DNA from: Pseudomonadota bacterium
Lineage (GTDB): Bacteria; Bdellovibrionota; UBA2428
DNA: 46,840 bases
Assembly (NCBI GenBank): GCA_018001635.1
Contig: JAGNHS010000020.1
Coordinates: forward strand, 1 to 46,840
Direction of reading: 5' to 3'
The notes under the pieces were generated by a model that saw only the letters and a list, made by a program, of their open reading frames with translations, ran no database searches and was not told the origin of the DNA. The stretch's first letter is position 1; every line of letters starts with the position of its first letter. Shown one piece after another: positions 1-8,866 of the stretch. The position numbers and the translations under genes are program-made.

Positions 1-10
1 TAAAGAATTA

Positions 11-772
11 ATGGATCCTTTAATGAACATCCCCAAGGTTGATGATTCATTAACACCGCCTGAAGAACTGCCTAATGAAATGCCTTACGATCCTTTTGAA
101 TTACAGCAAAGCCAAGCTAACAGCAGTATTGAGGAAAACCTCCTTGAAGAGAGCTCTGCTGAAACTGATGCGGTTACAAAAGCTATCGACTTAGCTGTTG
201 CTCAAAAACCTAATGATGAATTCAATAGCGAAGCTCAAAATGCACCCGAAAGCTTGGATGGCCCAGAAGAATCTCTATTTAGCGATATGGTGTTTGCGCA
301 ATCCACCCGAAGCGTGAATCAATCCGTACCACCACAAGATGAGTTTGAAAAAAATTCCAATAATCCCGACGCCATTTTCCAGACCAACGAAACACAAGAA
401 CAAAAAAACGAAATTAGCAAAGTCTCTAGCCCCTCTATTATAGAAAGTGTTTCAGAAGAAAGTCCCGAAATGGCTCCTGCCCAACAAATTATTCAAAGAG
501 CCCAATTAGCTTCTATGGGACAACTTCTAGGATCCTCCTATAATTTAAAGTGGGCTGATCTCAATAAAGATAAAGCCCTAGAGCTACAAAAACGTTGCGA
601 GCAAATAGTAGTTCCTAGACCCTGGCTCGCTGCTGAAATTAAAAGACGTGGAATAGATCTCGAAAAGCTCAGTCATAAAGTTGATCTCGATAATGTTCCA
701 GAACTTTTAGCCCTTGAAATCTTTATGGCCGCCTATGAACTAGGTGGAAGCTGTGAATTCTCTCAAATTTAA
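11..772 (+). CDS. Acidic protein of unknown function, possibly 5'-partial
   Basis: I do not recognise this protein. The first ~165 residues are Asp/Glu/Ser/Pro/Gln-rich and look disordered. The last ~85 residues are more ordered, with helical and basic stretches (KWADLNKDKALELQKRCEQ; RPWLAAEIKRRGIDLEKL) and may be a small folded domain. The reading frame is open to the left edge of the window: the codons before the ATG (AAA GAA TTA) contain no stop. The ATG at 11 may therefore be internal, and this could be the C-terminal part of a longer protein. It is convergent with murF and the two stop codons overlap in TTAA (769-772). No signal peptide or membrane segment is visible in the part seen. 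Confidence 0.6.
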   Translation: MDPLMNIPKVDDSLTPPEELPNEMPYDPFELQQSQANSSIEENLLEESSAETDAVTKAIDLAVAQKPNDEFNSEAQNAPESLDGPEESLFSDMVFAQSTRSVNQSVPPQDEFEKNSNNPDAIFQTNETQEQKNEISKVSSPSIIESVSEESPEMAPAQQIIQRAQLASMGQLLGSSYNLKWADLNKDKALELQKRCEQIVVPRPWLAAEIKRRGIDLEKLSHKVDLDNVPELLALEIFMAAYELGGSCEFSQI

Positions 773-2043
773 ATTTTACTTTTAAAAACATCTAATGCTT
801 TTTCAAGGGCCATTCCGCGACTTCCCTTAAAAAGATAAACGCCAGACGATAAAATCTGTGTTTTAAAGTGATTTGCAGCTTCATCAGAATTATTAAAATA
901 AATTGTATTTTTATGAGTCATAGCCGTTGAAGCTCTTTTAAATTCAGGACCAATTAAAACTAATAATTCAATTTTTAAAGAGTTTATAAATTTGATAAGT
1001 TCCAAATGATAACTCAGAGTTTCGTTCCCTAAGTCCAACATGTCACCTAAAACAACATTTAATGACAATCCCTTTTCTAAGGATAAGGATTGAGCGGCAT
1101 TTAAACCTGTCTTTAATGAACTTGGGTTCGAATTGTAATGATCCTCAATAACCCAATATCCAGGCTTTAACTCAGAGGCCGCGCCCCTTCCCTTAGGAAC
1201 ACTTAATTGAGGAATGGCCCTTAGCAAATTTTCATTTTTAACGCCCAAAAATTGTGCCGTCTTAATGGCCAAAGCAATGTTTTGCCGCATGACAGCCGAG
1301 GCCCACTCAATTTTAATTCCGGGAAGCAAATCCGTAGGGTCGTTAGGTGCGCTTATAACATTCTTAAGTGGCGCTAGCTTTTGCAACCAACTATCGGCAT
1401 TGGGAATGAAGCAAGTGCCATTTCGAGCCAAACAATAATCAGCCAAAACTCTTTCTTCGCGAAAAACACCTTCTAAATTTATGAGCTGCCGAAGATGTTC
1501 TTCTCCAATAGAGGTGAGCACACAAAGATCGGGCTGAACTATCTCCGCATGGGCTTTCATATCATTAGGCCCATCTATACCCACTTCAATAACTGCCATT
1601 TCAATTCCGGGCCGGAGCTGTTCCAAACTTAGAGGAATTCCCAAATGACCATTCTGAGAAGCTTGCGTTTTTATAGTAGAAAATTGTGAAGATAAAAGTG
1701 TAAAAAGAAATTCTTTAGTTGATGTTTTACCGCTACTTCCAGCAATCGCTACAATTTTACCTTGAAATTTTTCTCTGAATTTTTTGGCGATCATTCGATG
1801 AACTTGATGAACATCAGGAGCAGAAAAAACCCTTGGATTTGCCGTCCATCTATTCTTCTGTGAATCAACCCAAACCGCCAAAGCCCCTTGCTTCAAAGCG
1901 GAGTCTACAAAATCATGCCCATCATTTTTTTGGCCATTCAATGCTACAAAAATACTATTTGGAGCAACTTTCCTTGAATCGGAAGTGAAAAAATCAGCTT
2001 TAGAAGCTTGATGTGAAATGGAATTTTCAATATCAGAATTCAT
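769..2043 (-). CDS. murF: UDP-MurNAc-tripeptide--D-alanyl-D-alanine ligase (MurF)
   Basis: MurF is the last cytoplasmic Mur ligase. It uses ATP to add D-Ala-D-Ala to UDP-MurNAc-tripeptide. The 424-residue protein has the Mur ligase order: an N-terminal substrate domain (DSRKVAPNSIFVALNG, residues ~22-37), an ATP P-loop (AGSSGKTSTKE, ~101-111), a central segment with VIEVGIDGPNDM, and a C-terminal domain with DHYNSNPSSLK. The GSSGKT P-loop and the DxYNxNPxS motif fit MurF better than MurC, MurD or MurE. The length is slightly below the ~450 of E. coli. The gene lies 4 bases after murD on the same strand, so the two are almost certainly co-transcribed. No other dcw gene (murE, mraY, ftsW) is adjacent. 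Confidence 0.93.
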   Translation of the reverse strand: MNSDIENSISHQASKADFFTSDSRKVAPNSIFVALNGQKNDGHDFVDSALKQGALAVWVDSQKNRWTANPRVFSAPDVHQVHRMIAKKFREKFQGKIVAIAGSSGKTSTKEFLFTLLSSQFSTIKTQASQNGHLGIPLSLEQLRPGIEMAVIEVGIDGPNDMKAHAEIVQPDLCVLTSIGEEHLRQLINLEGVFREERVLADYCLARNGTCFIPNADSWLQKLAPLKNVISAPNDPTDLLPGIKIEWASAVMRQNIALAIKTAQFLGVKNENLLRAIPQLSVPKGRGAASELKPGYWVIEDHYNSNPSSLKTGLNAAQSLSLEKGLSLNVVLGDMLDLGNETLSYHLELIKFINSLKIELLVLIGPEFKRASTAMTHKNTIYFNNSDEAANHFKTQILSSGVYLFKGSRGMALEKALDVFKSKI

Positions 2044-2047
2044 TGTC

Positions 2048-3280
2048 TTAATCTTCGCACGAAAAATTCTCTTTTACGAAATTTTTAAAATAATCTCCCC
2101 GAGCATTAAAATCTTTAAATTCGTCAAAACTCACACCACCAGGACTTAAAAGCACCTGGTCTCCTTTTTTAAGCTTAGGCTTAAGCTCAATTAATAAATG
2201 TGCCAGTTTATCTGAATGAAGAAACGGATGAGGAAAATGCTTCAAGAGCTTTGATCTTAAAGCTCCAAAAAAGCAAAGTTTTATTGTCTCATTATTAAGA
2301 TCTTTCAAAAGATTCTCCCAATCTAATGACTTATCTTTTCCACCTAACAATAAATAAATATTTTCTGATTTAATAGCTCGATCAACTCTAAGCTCCTTAA
2401 GAGCATGACGAACCCCTTGAAGAGTGGTGCACTTGCTATCATTTATAAATAATATTTGCTCTCTAGTTTTTAATTTCTCCAAACGATGAGGCAATCCAGG
2501 AAAATCTAAAAACTCCGAATCATTAACATTTATCCCTAAGTTATCCAGAAGAAATTTTAAAACAGAGGAAAACCCATCAGCATCAATGATTTTTAATTTA
2601 GGATGCGAATGGGTTTCACAAAATGCATTGAGATCGCCCGAATGAGATGAAGCAAGGACCTGCTTTTTCACTAAATCCAATAATCGCCATTTTACAGAAT
2701 AATAGGCTTCAAGAGAATCATAACGATCCAGATGATTTGGATAAAAAGGCGTAAACAATCCCCAGTCCCATAAATGTTTAAGATTTTCGAGCTGGAAACT
2801 AGAAACTTCTATAACTAAGAAATCAGCCCTCTCGCGAAGCCCCTTAAGACATTCTAAAACATAAGTGCACAAAGGAGTTCCAAAGTTTCCCCCCAGAAAA
2901 CTACGTTTAGATGATTTTCTTAAAAGGTAATCAAGTGTCGCGGCGGCAGTGCTCTTCCCAACAGAGCCAGTCAGAGCAATAGTCTGCTCTGTTTCAAGAT
3001 ATTGACCTCCCAAATCAAGCTCACTAGTTAATTGAACACTCTCCTGACTAAGCCTCATGATCCAAGGACTCGACAAGGGATAGCCTGGAGAAATAATGAG
3101 CCTTTTCCAAGGCTTCTTCAGCAATTCCTCAATACTTGTAAAATCGGAGCGTTCTTTTTGATCATCAAAATAAAAAAGATCCCTTTTAGGTATCCATCCA
3201 AAGTGTTCAAGGAGCGCTCCAGCAGCTTGTCCGCTTAAGCCCCGACCGACAATTAGGGTCATTTCTTTATTTGAATTCAT
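2048..3280 (-). CDS. murD: UDP-MurNAc-L-alanine--D-glutamate ligase (MurD)
   Basis: MurD adds D-glutamate to UDP-MurNAc-L-Ala in the cytoplasm. The 410 residues show an N-terminal Rossmann-like uridine-binding domain (LIVGRGLSGQAA, ~9-20), the ATP P-loop (LTGSVGKST, ~103-111), a central domain with IEVSSFQLENL (typical of MurD), NHLDRY, and the C-terminal MurD motif NDSKCTT, followed by LLLGGKDKSLDW and LLSPGGVSFDEF. The canonical C-terminal sequence is NDSKATN, so the match is good but not identical. It is the first gene of a two-gene unit with murF and is divergent from the cytochrome c gene. The 142-base spacer contains a perfect 16-base palindrome. Alternatives such as Mpl or MurC are less likely because of the SSFQLE and NDSK motifs. 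Confidence 0.92.
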   Translation of the reverse strand: MNSNKEMTLIVGRGLSGQAAGALLEHFGWIPKRDLFYFDDQKERSDFTSIEELLKKPWKRLIISPGYPLSSPWIMRLSQESVQLTSELDLGGQYLETEQTIALTGSVGKSTAAATLDYLLRKSSKRSFLGGNFGTPLCTYVLECLKGLRERADFLVIEVSSFQLENLKHLWDWGLFTPFYPNHLDRYDSLEAYYSVKWRLLDLVKKQVLASSHSGDLNAFCETHSHPKLKIIDADGFSSVLKFLLDNLGINVNDSEFLDFPGLPHRLEKLKTREQILFINDSKCTTLQGVRHALKELRVDRAIKSENIYLLLGGKDKSLDWENLLKDLNNETIKLCFFGALRSKLLKHFPHPFLHSDKLAHLLIELKPKLKKGDQVLLSPGGVSFDEFKDFNARGDYFKNFVKENFSCED

Positions 3281-3312
3281 AATTGGCCCAAAAAGCCTAT
3301 TTCCTAACTACT

Positions 3313-3328
3313 ACCTTTATATAAAGGT
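3313..3328. promoter_or_regulatory. Perfect 16-bp palindrome in a divergent promoter region
   Basis: ACCTTTATATAAAGGT is an exact inverted repeat with no spacer, located between the divergent murD and cytochrome c genes, about 30 bases before murD. Its position and symmetry suit a dimeric repressor or activator site. This is inferred from symmetry only; the binding protein is unknown. Confidence 0.35.
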
Positions 3329-3422
3329 CAAAAGTTTTTTACGCACAAGCCCCTGAAAATCCCAAAGAAATACAAATTTCGCATTGCGCCTGAAAAAAAC
3401 GTGATTTAAAAATAAGGTCAGA

Positions 3423-4049
3423 ATGAAAGAATTCGTTACATCATTAGGTTTTATATTCGCAATTATCCTTATTTTCTTTTTTGGAACACGTTACACAAAA
3501 CTCCATCCTAAAGCTGGAGAAAACGGCGCCCCTAGCCTCGTTGCACAGGTGAACCCCGACGTTGAACTCAAAAAACTTTTAACGGAGGCCGACGCCCTAA
3601 CGAACAACAAAGGTGGCGCAGCCTCAACTGCTGTAGCCAATGCCACACCCACTGCAAAAATTGGTGAAGAAATTTACAATTTATCGGGTGCCAATTCTTG
3701 TGTTTATTGCCATGGTGTCGGCGGTGTAAACGGTAATGTAAAAGTGGCCGCGAAACTCAACGCTCCAGCCACTTGGAAAATTGCAAAAATTTTGGGTAAA
3801 GCTGATTATAAAGACCCTAATTTTCGCCAAGCAACGGCTCATATTATTATTAAAGGCGCCATTGTTCATAACTCGAGCTTTAAAGAAGCCTGGTTTGATC
3901 TTAAAAAAGCTCCTGCGGCGTACGATTCTCAGATGCTAGGACTCACTGGAGCCCCTTCTGCTAAGTGGCTTAAAGACAATAAAGAGAAAGGACTCAGCCC
4001 CGAGGTGGCAGCTGAATCCCTACTTCTCTATATGGAAACTTTAAAATAA
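3423..4049 (+). CDS. Membrane-anchored c-type cytochrome
   Basis: The protein starts with an uncleaved-looking membrane anchor (residues ~5-21, SLGFIFAIILIFFFG), followed by a flexible Ala/Asn-rich linker (~30-75) and one class I cytochrome c domain. The heme-binding motif is CVYCH (C93, C96, H97), directly after a typical helix (GEEIYNLSGANS). A likely axial Met is in the SQMLGL segment near residue 171. It should sit on the periplasmic face of the inner membrane and shuttle electrons. No oxidase or reductase subunit lies next to it, so its partner is unknown. It ends 3 bases before the convergent EEP-family gene. The start is supported by an AAGG-type site 6-10 bases upstream. Confidence 0.82.
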   Translation: MKEFVTSLGFIFAIILIFFFGTRYTKLHPKAGENGAPSLVAQVNPDVELKKLLTEADALTNNKGGAASTAVANATPTAKIGEEIYNLSGANSCVYCHGVGGVNGNVKVAAKLNAPATWKIAKILGKADYKDPNFRQATAHIIIKGAIVHNSSFKEAWFDLKKAPAAYDSQMLGLTGAPSAKWLKDNKEKGLSPEVAAESLLLYMETLK

Positions 4050-4052
4050 TCT

Positions 4053-5126
4053 TTATTGTTTAATTAAATCGAATGTGAAGGGTAAGTGGTCTGACATACC
4101 TCTTTCTTCGCCATTATTAGCGTCTGGATTGAATCTAATAGGATGACCTTCAAAATCGATTTGTCCAGGTGCTGAAGTCACCACGCGTGCACTATTAGAA
4201 TCAATATTCCAAGCGTGAGATTTAGCTCGTCCTGCGCCACCTTGGCTCACCATAAAGCGATCAAAAAACGACCAGGATTTATCCTTCTCATAATACTCAG
4301 TACCCGCACAACCCTGACAGAAATCTTCAATCAAAGTCCAAAATGGGCGAGTAATACTTCTTAAAATTCCATTTTTATTCTCTTCTTTATCAGTAATATT
4401 AGAATCTCCACCTCCAACCACAATATGATTTGAAGGAATAGTTTCTCTAATTTGATTTAAAGTTCTTAAAGCAGCTTCACGTTTGTCGGTTGGATGATAC
4501 GCGGCTGGAAAGTGAAACACTAGAGCCGTTAGAGGGGTACCATCTGGCAAATCAACTGTTACCTCAAGAACTCCTCTAGCCAATTGGCTTCCACTTTCTG
4601 TAATTATAGGATGAAGTTGTGGAGCCCTCTTTTGAGAAATTGGAAATCGGCTCAAAAACGCAGAATCGATTCCACGAGGGTCTGAAGCCTCGAGCAAAAC
4701 ACCGTAATAACCTGCATCTGGTGTTTGGCTTTCTACAAATTGTTTAAAGACGTTAAAGTTTTCAACTTCTTGCATAAAGAGAAGATCGGGCCCATTTCCT
4801 CTTGAAGTTTGAATTTGCCTTACGACGCTTCCAATTTGCTGCATTTTGATTCCAAGAAGTTCATCGTTCCAATCCAACTCTAAGCATTCTTTGCGCCAAA
4901 CGGGAGCCTTTAGCGCCCCACAACTTTTTTTTACCTGATCTTTAAGAGCACCTTTTTTCAACGACTGAGGTAAATAAGTGTAATCATCCTTACCTTCATC
5001 ATGAGAAGTATCGAACAAATTCTCAACATTGTAAGTCATCAGACTAATGCGATCTTCCGCTATGAGCGCAGTCGACAAAAAAAGCATAGAAAATGAAAGG
5101 TTTTTAATTGGAAAATTGATTTTCAT
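4053..5126 (-). CDS. Secreted endonuclease/exonuclease/phosphatase (EEP) family protein
   Basis: This 357-residue protein begins with a signal peptide (~1-23, hydrophobic LSFSMLFLSTALIA, cleavage near LIA-ED). The EEP (DNase I-like) fold follows: TYNVENLFD at the start of the domain, MQEVEN (catalytic Glu), GGGDSNITD (in place of the usual GDxN motif) and SDHLPF near the C-terminus (catalytic Asp-His). Family members cleave DNA, RNA or phosphoesters with a divalent metal. Substrate cannot be assigned from sequence, but export suggests nutrient scavenging or degradation of prey or extracellular nucleic acid. It diverges from the large serine protease gene across ~180 bases. The DSN triad is slightly unusual, but Asp and Asn are both present. 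Confidence 0.83.
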   Translation of the reverse strand: MKINFPIKNLSFSMLFLSTALIAEDRISLMTYNVENLFDTSHDEGKDDYTYLPQSLKKGALKDQVKKSCGALKAPVWRKECLELDWNDELLGIKMQQIGSVVRQIQTSRGNGPDLLFMQEVENFNVFKQFVESQTPDAGYYGVLLEASDPRGIDSAFLSRFPISQKRAPQLHPIITESGSQLARGVLEVTVDLPDGTPLTALVFHFPAAYHPTDKREAALRTLNQIRETIPSNHIVVGGGDSNITDKEENKNGILRSITRPFWTLIEDFCQGCAGTEYYEKDKSWSFFDRFMVSQGGAGRAKSHAWNIDSNSARVVTSAPGQIDFEGHPIRFNPDANNGEERGMSDHLPFTFDLIKQ

Positions 5127-5290
5127 TCGTTCCCCCCCAGGAAATATAAGGCGAGTCTATACAACCAATCAGTTTTTCTAAAGTATTAAAAAAGATTTAC
5201 TAACCCTTCGCATCCAAAATCATTGTGTTTAAGAAATACTTATTAAGTCGACTGTCCTACAGCACTCACTAGGATCTCCAATGTTCCTGG

Positions 5291-5298
5291 AGGAGGGG
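5291..5298 (+). promoter_or_regulatory. Strong ribosome-binding site of the S8 protease
   Basis: AGGAGGGG lies 7 bases before the ATG at 5306 and fixes that start codon. It is one of the strongest Shine-Dalgarno matches in the window. Confidence 0.8.
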
Positions 5299-5305
5299 CA
5301 ATTAT

Positions 5306-8300
5306 ATGAGGGAGAGAAATTTCCTATTTATTAATAGATTTGTGTTAGCGACATTATTAGGTGCAGTGGCCTGCGGAAATAAAGTGGATAAGGCCCAAAG
5401 CCAAACTAAAATCACTCCCGCTCCTACCACTAATCCAGAAGGTGAAGCTAAAGCGCTCGCTCAAAGCATTCAAAAGCAAAATGAAAACATCATAAAAGAG
5501 AACAAGCTTTACAGATATCCTACACTCACCACTTTATTAGCCGTTAAAGATGTTAATAAAACCGTGAGAGTCATTAACGAAGCTGGCGCCACCTTAGTTT
5601 ACGACCCCAATCTTGGAGAGGGATCTCAAATACCTTTCCTTATTGCCAGCATTCCTCCGAAAAAACTTCTCGACAAAAAATTCATAGAGGATCTCGATTT
5701 GCGAGCTATGAATATCAGCACTGGAAAAGTGAATCGCATCGAAAAAATGAGCGCTGGCTCTGACCGCGCCTTTTCCGACAATGTCTTCGTACCCATTGAC
5801 GACATCCGAATTCCAGAACTTCAAAAAAATTACAATTCAGGTGCCGATTTAGGCGACAACGTCACTGTTGCTGTTATTGATTCTGGCGTAGACGCCAGTC
5901 ATCCCGTTTTCCAGAATCGCGTTGTTTACTGGACTGATCAAACTGAGGAAACCCAAGTTGCTCTTAATCCCGCAAGTATTAACGATGGAAAGATAACTTT
6001 AAACAAAAAAGAATTAAAGCTTCCAATTGGAATCAACGAAAGCAAAGAAGCCTTTGCTGGAGTGATCAGCGAAGAATCACTTGGAGCACAAGCAAGCTTT
6101 GAAGAAAAGCAAGGCGAAACAAATCCAGGCCTCGATCTTAACCAAAATGGTGTTCTCAATGACAAGTTTACAGTGCTTATTGCCTTTGATGATAACAAAG
6201 CAACTTATGTGGCTTATATCGATCTCAATGGAGACGGAGTCATTGACGGCCCCGCCGAATTAGATGGCATTGTAGATTTTAATGAAAAACGAGCTGCTCA
6301 CTCTGAAAAGTTAGCCAACGCTGAAGAATTTGTGAAATTTTCTGCGCGCCACCAAAGCATAAAACATCCTCTGCTTATTGTTAAAAATGCTGAGGGTAAA
6401 CCAGAGGCATTACGCTTGGGGATGCCTAGCGGTTCACACGGAACTCACGTTTCAGGAATAATTGCCGGAAATGGTTTAAATGTTAAAGGTGCTGCTCCTA
6501 AAGCAAAAATCATGTCGATAAAAGTTTGCTCGGGAATTACATGCACTACAGATTCTATTCTCAGAGGTCTTGTTGAAGCCTTCTACAACCCTCAAGGACT
6601 CGTGCCAGACGTGGTCAACATCTCTCTAGGAAGCCAACAGCAATACGAGCAAGATGTGATGGATTATTTGATGCGCGATTTAAGTGCAAAATTCGGTGCC
6701 GTCTTTGTTGTATCTGCTTCAAACTCAGGACCAGGGTATCGCTCACTTAATAGCATTGCTTCTTTTGGCCCCACCATTCAGGTAGGTGCGCATGTGAGCA
6801 CTCGAACACTGCAAAAGCAATACACATTAGACCCTGAAGTCGCGAAAAAAATGCCTTACCATAACTTGTTATTCTTTAGCTCCGTAGGACCTTCTTACAC
6901 AGGTCATTTACGCCCCAACGTGATTGCCCCAGGTTCGGCACTTTCTTCAACCATGCTGATAGACACTGGTTTAGAAATGTATAACGGCACAAGTATGTCG
7001 TCTCCGATTGTAGCGGGTTCAGTGGCCGCCTTGTTGTCGGTGGCAAAAAAAGATCCAGCACTTGTGAATGTTTTCAAAAAGAAAAATGAAAAAATTTCCT
7101 CTATTGCGGATGAGAAAAATAAAAACGGTCATCGTTTAGAATACTCTCTCAGTGGATTGGCCATGGCCATTCGAAGTGGACTTGAAAATTCTGCTGAAAG
7201 ACTTTCTCAATACACTATGGCTCAAGAAGGCCATGGACTCATTCAAGTGGATCGCGCTTATCCGGCCATGTCGGCTCTGCTTGGCAAATGGGAAAAAGAA
7301 GAAGGACGTTACTTTGAAGTTAAACTCAATAATAACGAAAAAGATAAACGTCTTTACAGTCGCGAAGCCACTCTCACAGCTGTCAAGAATATTGATGTCA
7401 GCATCGAGGAAGATCCAGAAATGGGTGAAAACGAAAAACTCAGCGTACTAAGCACACCCATCCAAGTGCGTTTAGAAAAAGTTGAAGTTCAGGCTCCCAA
7501 CGGTCAGGTGCAAATCCAAAGCGATGGATTCCTTCCATTTGCTGTTGGAACTCCTGGTCTCGAGAATCAAAACGCGCGCGACGCCACTCTTGTTTTAGCG
7601 AGTCGTAGAAAAAGTTTTGTTAGCATCAGAAAGCTAGATCAAATGAAAGCAGGCAACACCTATCTAGCGCATTACACTTTGAGCCAAAACGGAATTCGGG
7701 TTCAATCCTTGCTTGATGTTGTTCACGTTCCTCTTCACTTTAGTGATGCTGAACAAAAAATTACAACCCCAAGCTTAAGCCCCAACGGAAGAAGTGCATC
7801 ACAAGCTCAAGGCTTTGCACGAGTGCCTTTAGCTGCAAACACCTTCCATCGTTATCCCATAGCTATTGGTGAAAACGACACGGCTCTTAATATTGAACTC
7901 GGGGTTCCGCCTGATAGCGCTGGAGCCATGTTCCTACAGGTCTATGATCCTGATGGAAATGAAATTGGAGATCCGGTGACTGCAATACGATCCGTTGAAA
8001 TTCCAAAGAGCACCCCCACCATCAGTCGCAATATAGACACTCGCGACAAGAAGGGAATCTATGAAGTACTCATCTCATCTTCAACAGCTAGATGGTATGG
8101 TGATAGCCAATACGATTTGATACTTTCAAAAGAAAGAATCAAAACAAATCTTGAAAGCATTAAGCTTAAAGCTGGCGAATCTAAAATTTTAAGTGTGATG
8201 TTTATCAACTCTAAAATTGATACTGCCTCATTGAAAGTAGAGGCTGAGGGACTTTCACACATCGAAGAATTTATGGTCGATGTTCTCCCCGGCATGTGGT

Positions 8301-8806
8301 CGTATCATCAATTGAATGTACCGGCCTCAACTGAAGAAATTCACGTATCGATACCTGATGATAAATCAGAGAATTTGACTTTCTTTGGAAGTATCGTCAA
8401 CAAACTCTTTGAAAATCCTGAGAATGAGGAACCTAAAGTCGTTGCTCAAGGAAGTGGATTTTTTGCGAGTCCAAGCAACGTGAGCTTCTTAGACTTAGAC
8501 GACGTGGGCTCTTCGGCCTACATGGCTCTTGAAACATTTTCAGTAATTCCAGAGTCTGGCACACTCAAGGAAGCTTCTCTTAAGGTGCCCATTGAGGTTG
8601 TCTACAATGGTGAATCTGCAGGAGAAATTAAAACTGAAATATTAAGCGAAAAAAGCAGCACGAATTTATTAATTAAAGTTACAGCTCCTGAAAAACTAGA
8701 AGGCAGCGCTAGAACTGAAATTAATATTAGTACTGGAGGCAAAAGGTTGAGTGTTCCAGTTAAAGTAACTTCCAGCGCTCAAGCCCAAAGTACAAAAACA
8801 AAGTAA
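5306..8806 (+). CDS. Large subtilisin-like (S8) serine protease, probable lipoprotein
   Basis: A 1166-residue secreted endopeptidase. The N-terminus has a signal sequence ending in a lipobox-like AVAC (Cys23). Catalytic residues are all present: Asp192 (AVIDSGVD), His378 (GSHGTHVSG), oxyanion Asn473 (SASNSGPG) and Ser563 (NGTSMSSP). About 185 residues separate Asp and His, where bacterial subtilisins have about 30. This insert carries two Asp-rich loops (DLNQNGVLND; DLNGDGVIDG) resembling EF-hand calcium sites. A long Asp-His insert is also found in tripeptidyl peptidase II. After ~residue 640 come ~520 residues of beta-rich sequence without recognised motifs, probably several beta-sandwich modules. 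It is followed by a strong terminator. Residues ~50-170 may be a prodomain. Specificity is unknown. Confidence 0.9.
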   Translation: MRERNFLFINRFVLATLLGAVACGNKVDKAQSQTKITPAPTTNPEGEAKALAQSIQKQNENIIKENKLYRYPTLTTLLAVKDVNKTVRVINEAGATLVYDPNLGEGSQIPFLIASIPPKKLLDKKFIEDLDLRAMNISTGKVNRIEKMSAGSDRAFSDNVFVPIDDIRIPELQKNYNSGADLGDNVTVAVIDSGVDASHPVFQNRVVYWTDQTEETQVALNPASINDGKITLNKKELKLPIGINESKEAFAGVISEESLGAQASFEEKQGETNPGLDLNQNGVLNDKFTVLIAFDDNKATYVAYIDLNGDGVIDGPAELDGIVDFNEKRAAHSEKLANAEEFVKFSARHQSIKHPLLIVKNAEGKPEALRLGMPSGSHGTHVSGIIAGNGLNVKGAAPKAKIMSIKVCSGITCTTDSILRGLVEAFYNPQGLVPDVVNISLGSQQQYEQDVMDYLMRDLSAKFGAVFVVSASNSGPGYRSLNSIASFGPTIQVGAHVSTRTLQKQYTLDPEVAKKMPYHNLLFFSSVGPSYTGHLRPNVIAPGSALSSTMLIDTGLEMYNGTSMSSPIVAGSVAALLSVAKKDPALVNVFKKKNEKISSIADEKNKNGHRLEYSLSGLAMAIRSGLENSAERLSQYTMAQEGHGLIQVDRAYPAMSALLGKWEKEEGRYFEVKLNNNEKDKRLYSREATLTAVKNIDVSIEEDPEMGENEKLSVLSTPIQVRLEKVEVQAPNGQVQIQSDGFLPFAVGTPGLENQNARDATLVLASRRKSFVSIRKLDQMKAGNTYLAHYTLSQNGIRVQSLLDVVHVPLHFSDAEQKITTPSLSPNGRSASQAQGFARVPLAANTFHRYPIAIGENDTALNIELGVPPDSAGAMFLQVYDPDGNEIGDPVTAIRSVEIPKSTPTISRNIDTRDKKGIYEVLISSSTARWYGDSQYDLILSKERIKTNLESIKLKAGESKILSVMFINSKIDTASLKVEAEGLSHIEEFMVDVLPGMWSYHQLNVPASTEEIHVSIPDDKSENLTFFGSIVNKLFENPENEEPKVVAQGSGFFASPSNVSFLDLDDVGSSAYMALETFSVIPESGTLKEASLKVPIEVVYNGESAGEIKTEILSEKSSTNLLIKVTAPEKLEGSARTEINISTGGKRLSVPVKVTSSAQAQSTKTK

Positions 8807-8830
8807 TTTCTAAGTTAGTAAAAAAATAAA

Positions 8831-8866
8831 AAGCAGTTTAGGCTAAAAACCTAAGCTGCTTTTTTA
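8831..8866. terminator. Bidirectional intrinsic terminator
   Basis: A 12-bp stem (AAGCAGTTTAGG / CCTAAGCTGCTT, one G-U pair) with a 7-base loop is followed by TTTTTT on the + strand and preceded by an A-rich run that gives a U-rich tail on the - strand. It sits between the convergent protease and Kelch genes and abuts the Kelch stop codon, so it should stop transcription from both sides. Confidence 0.9.
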
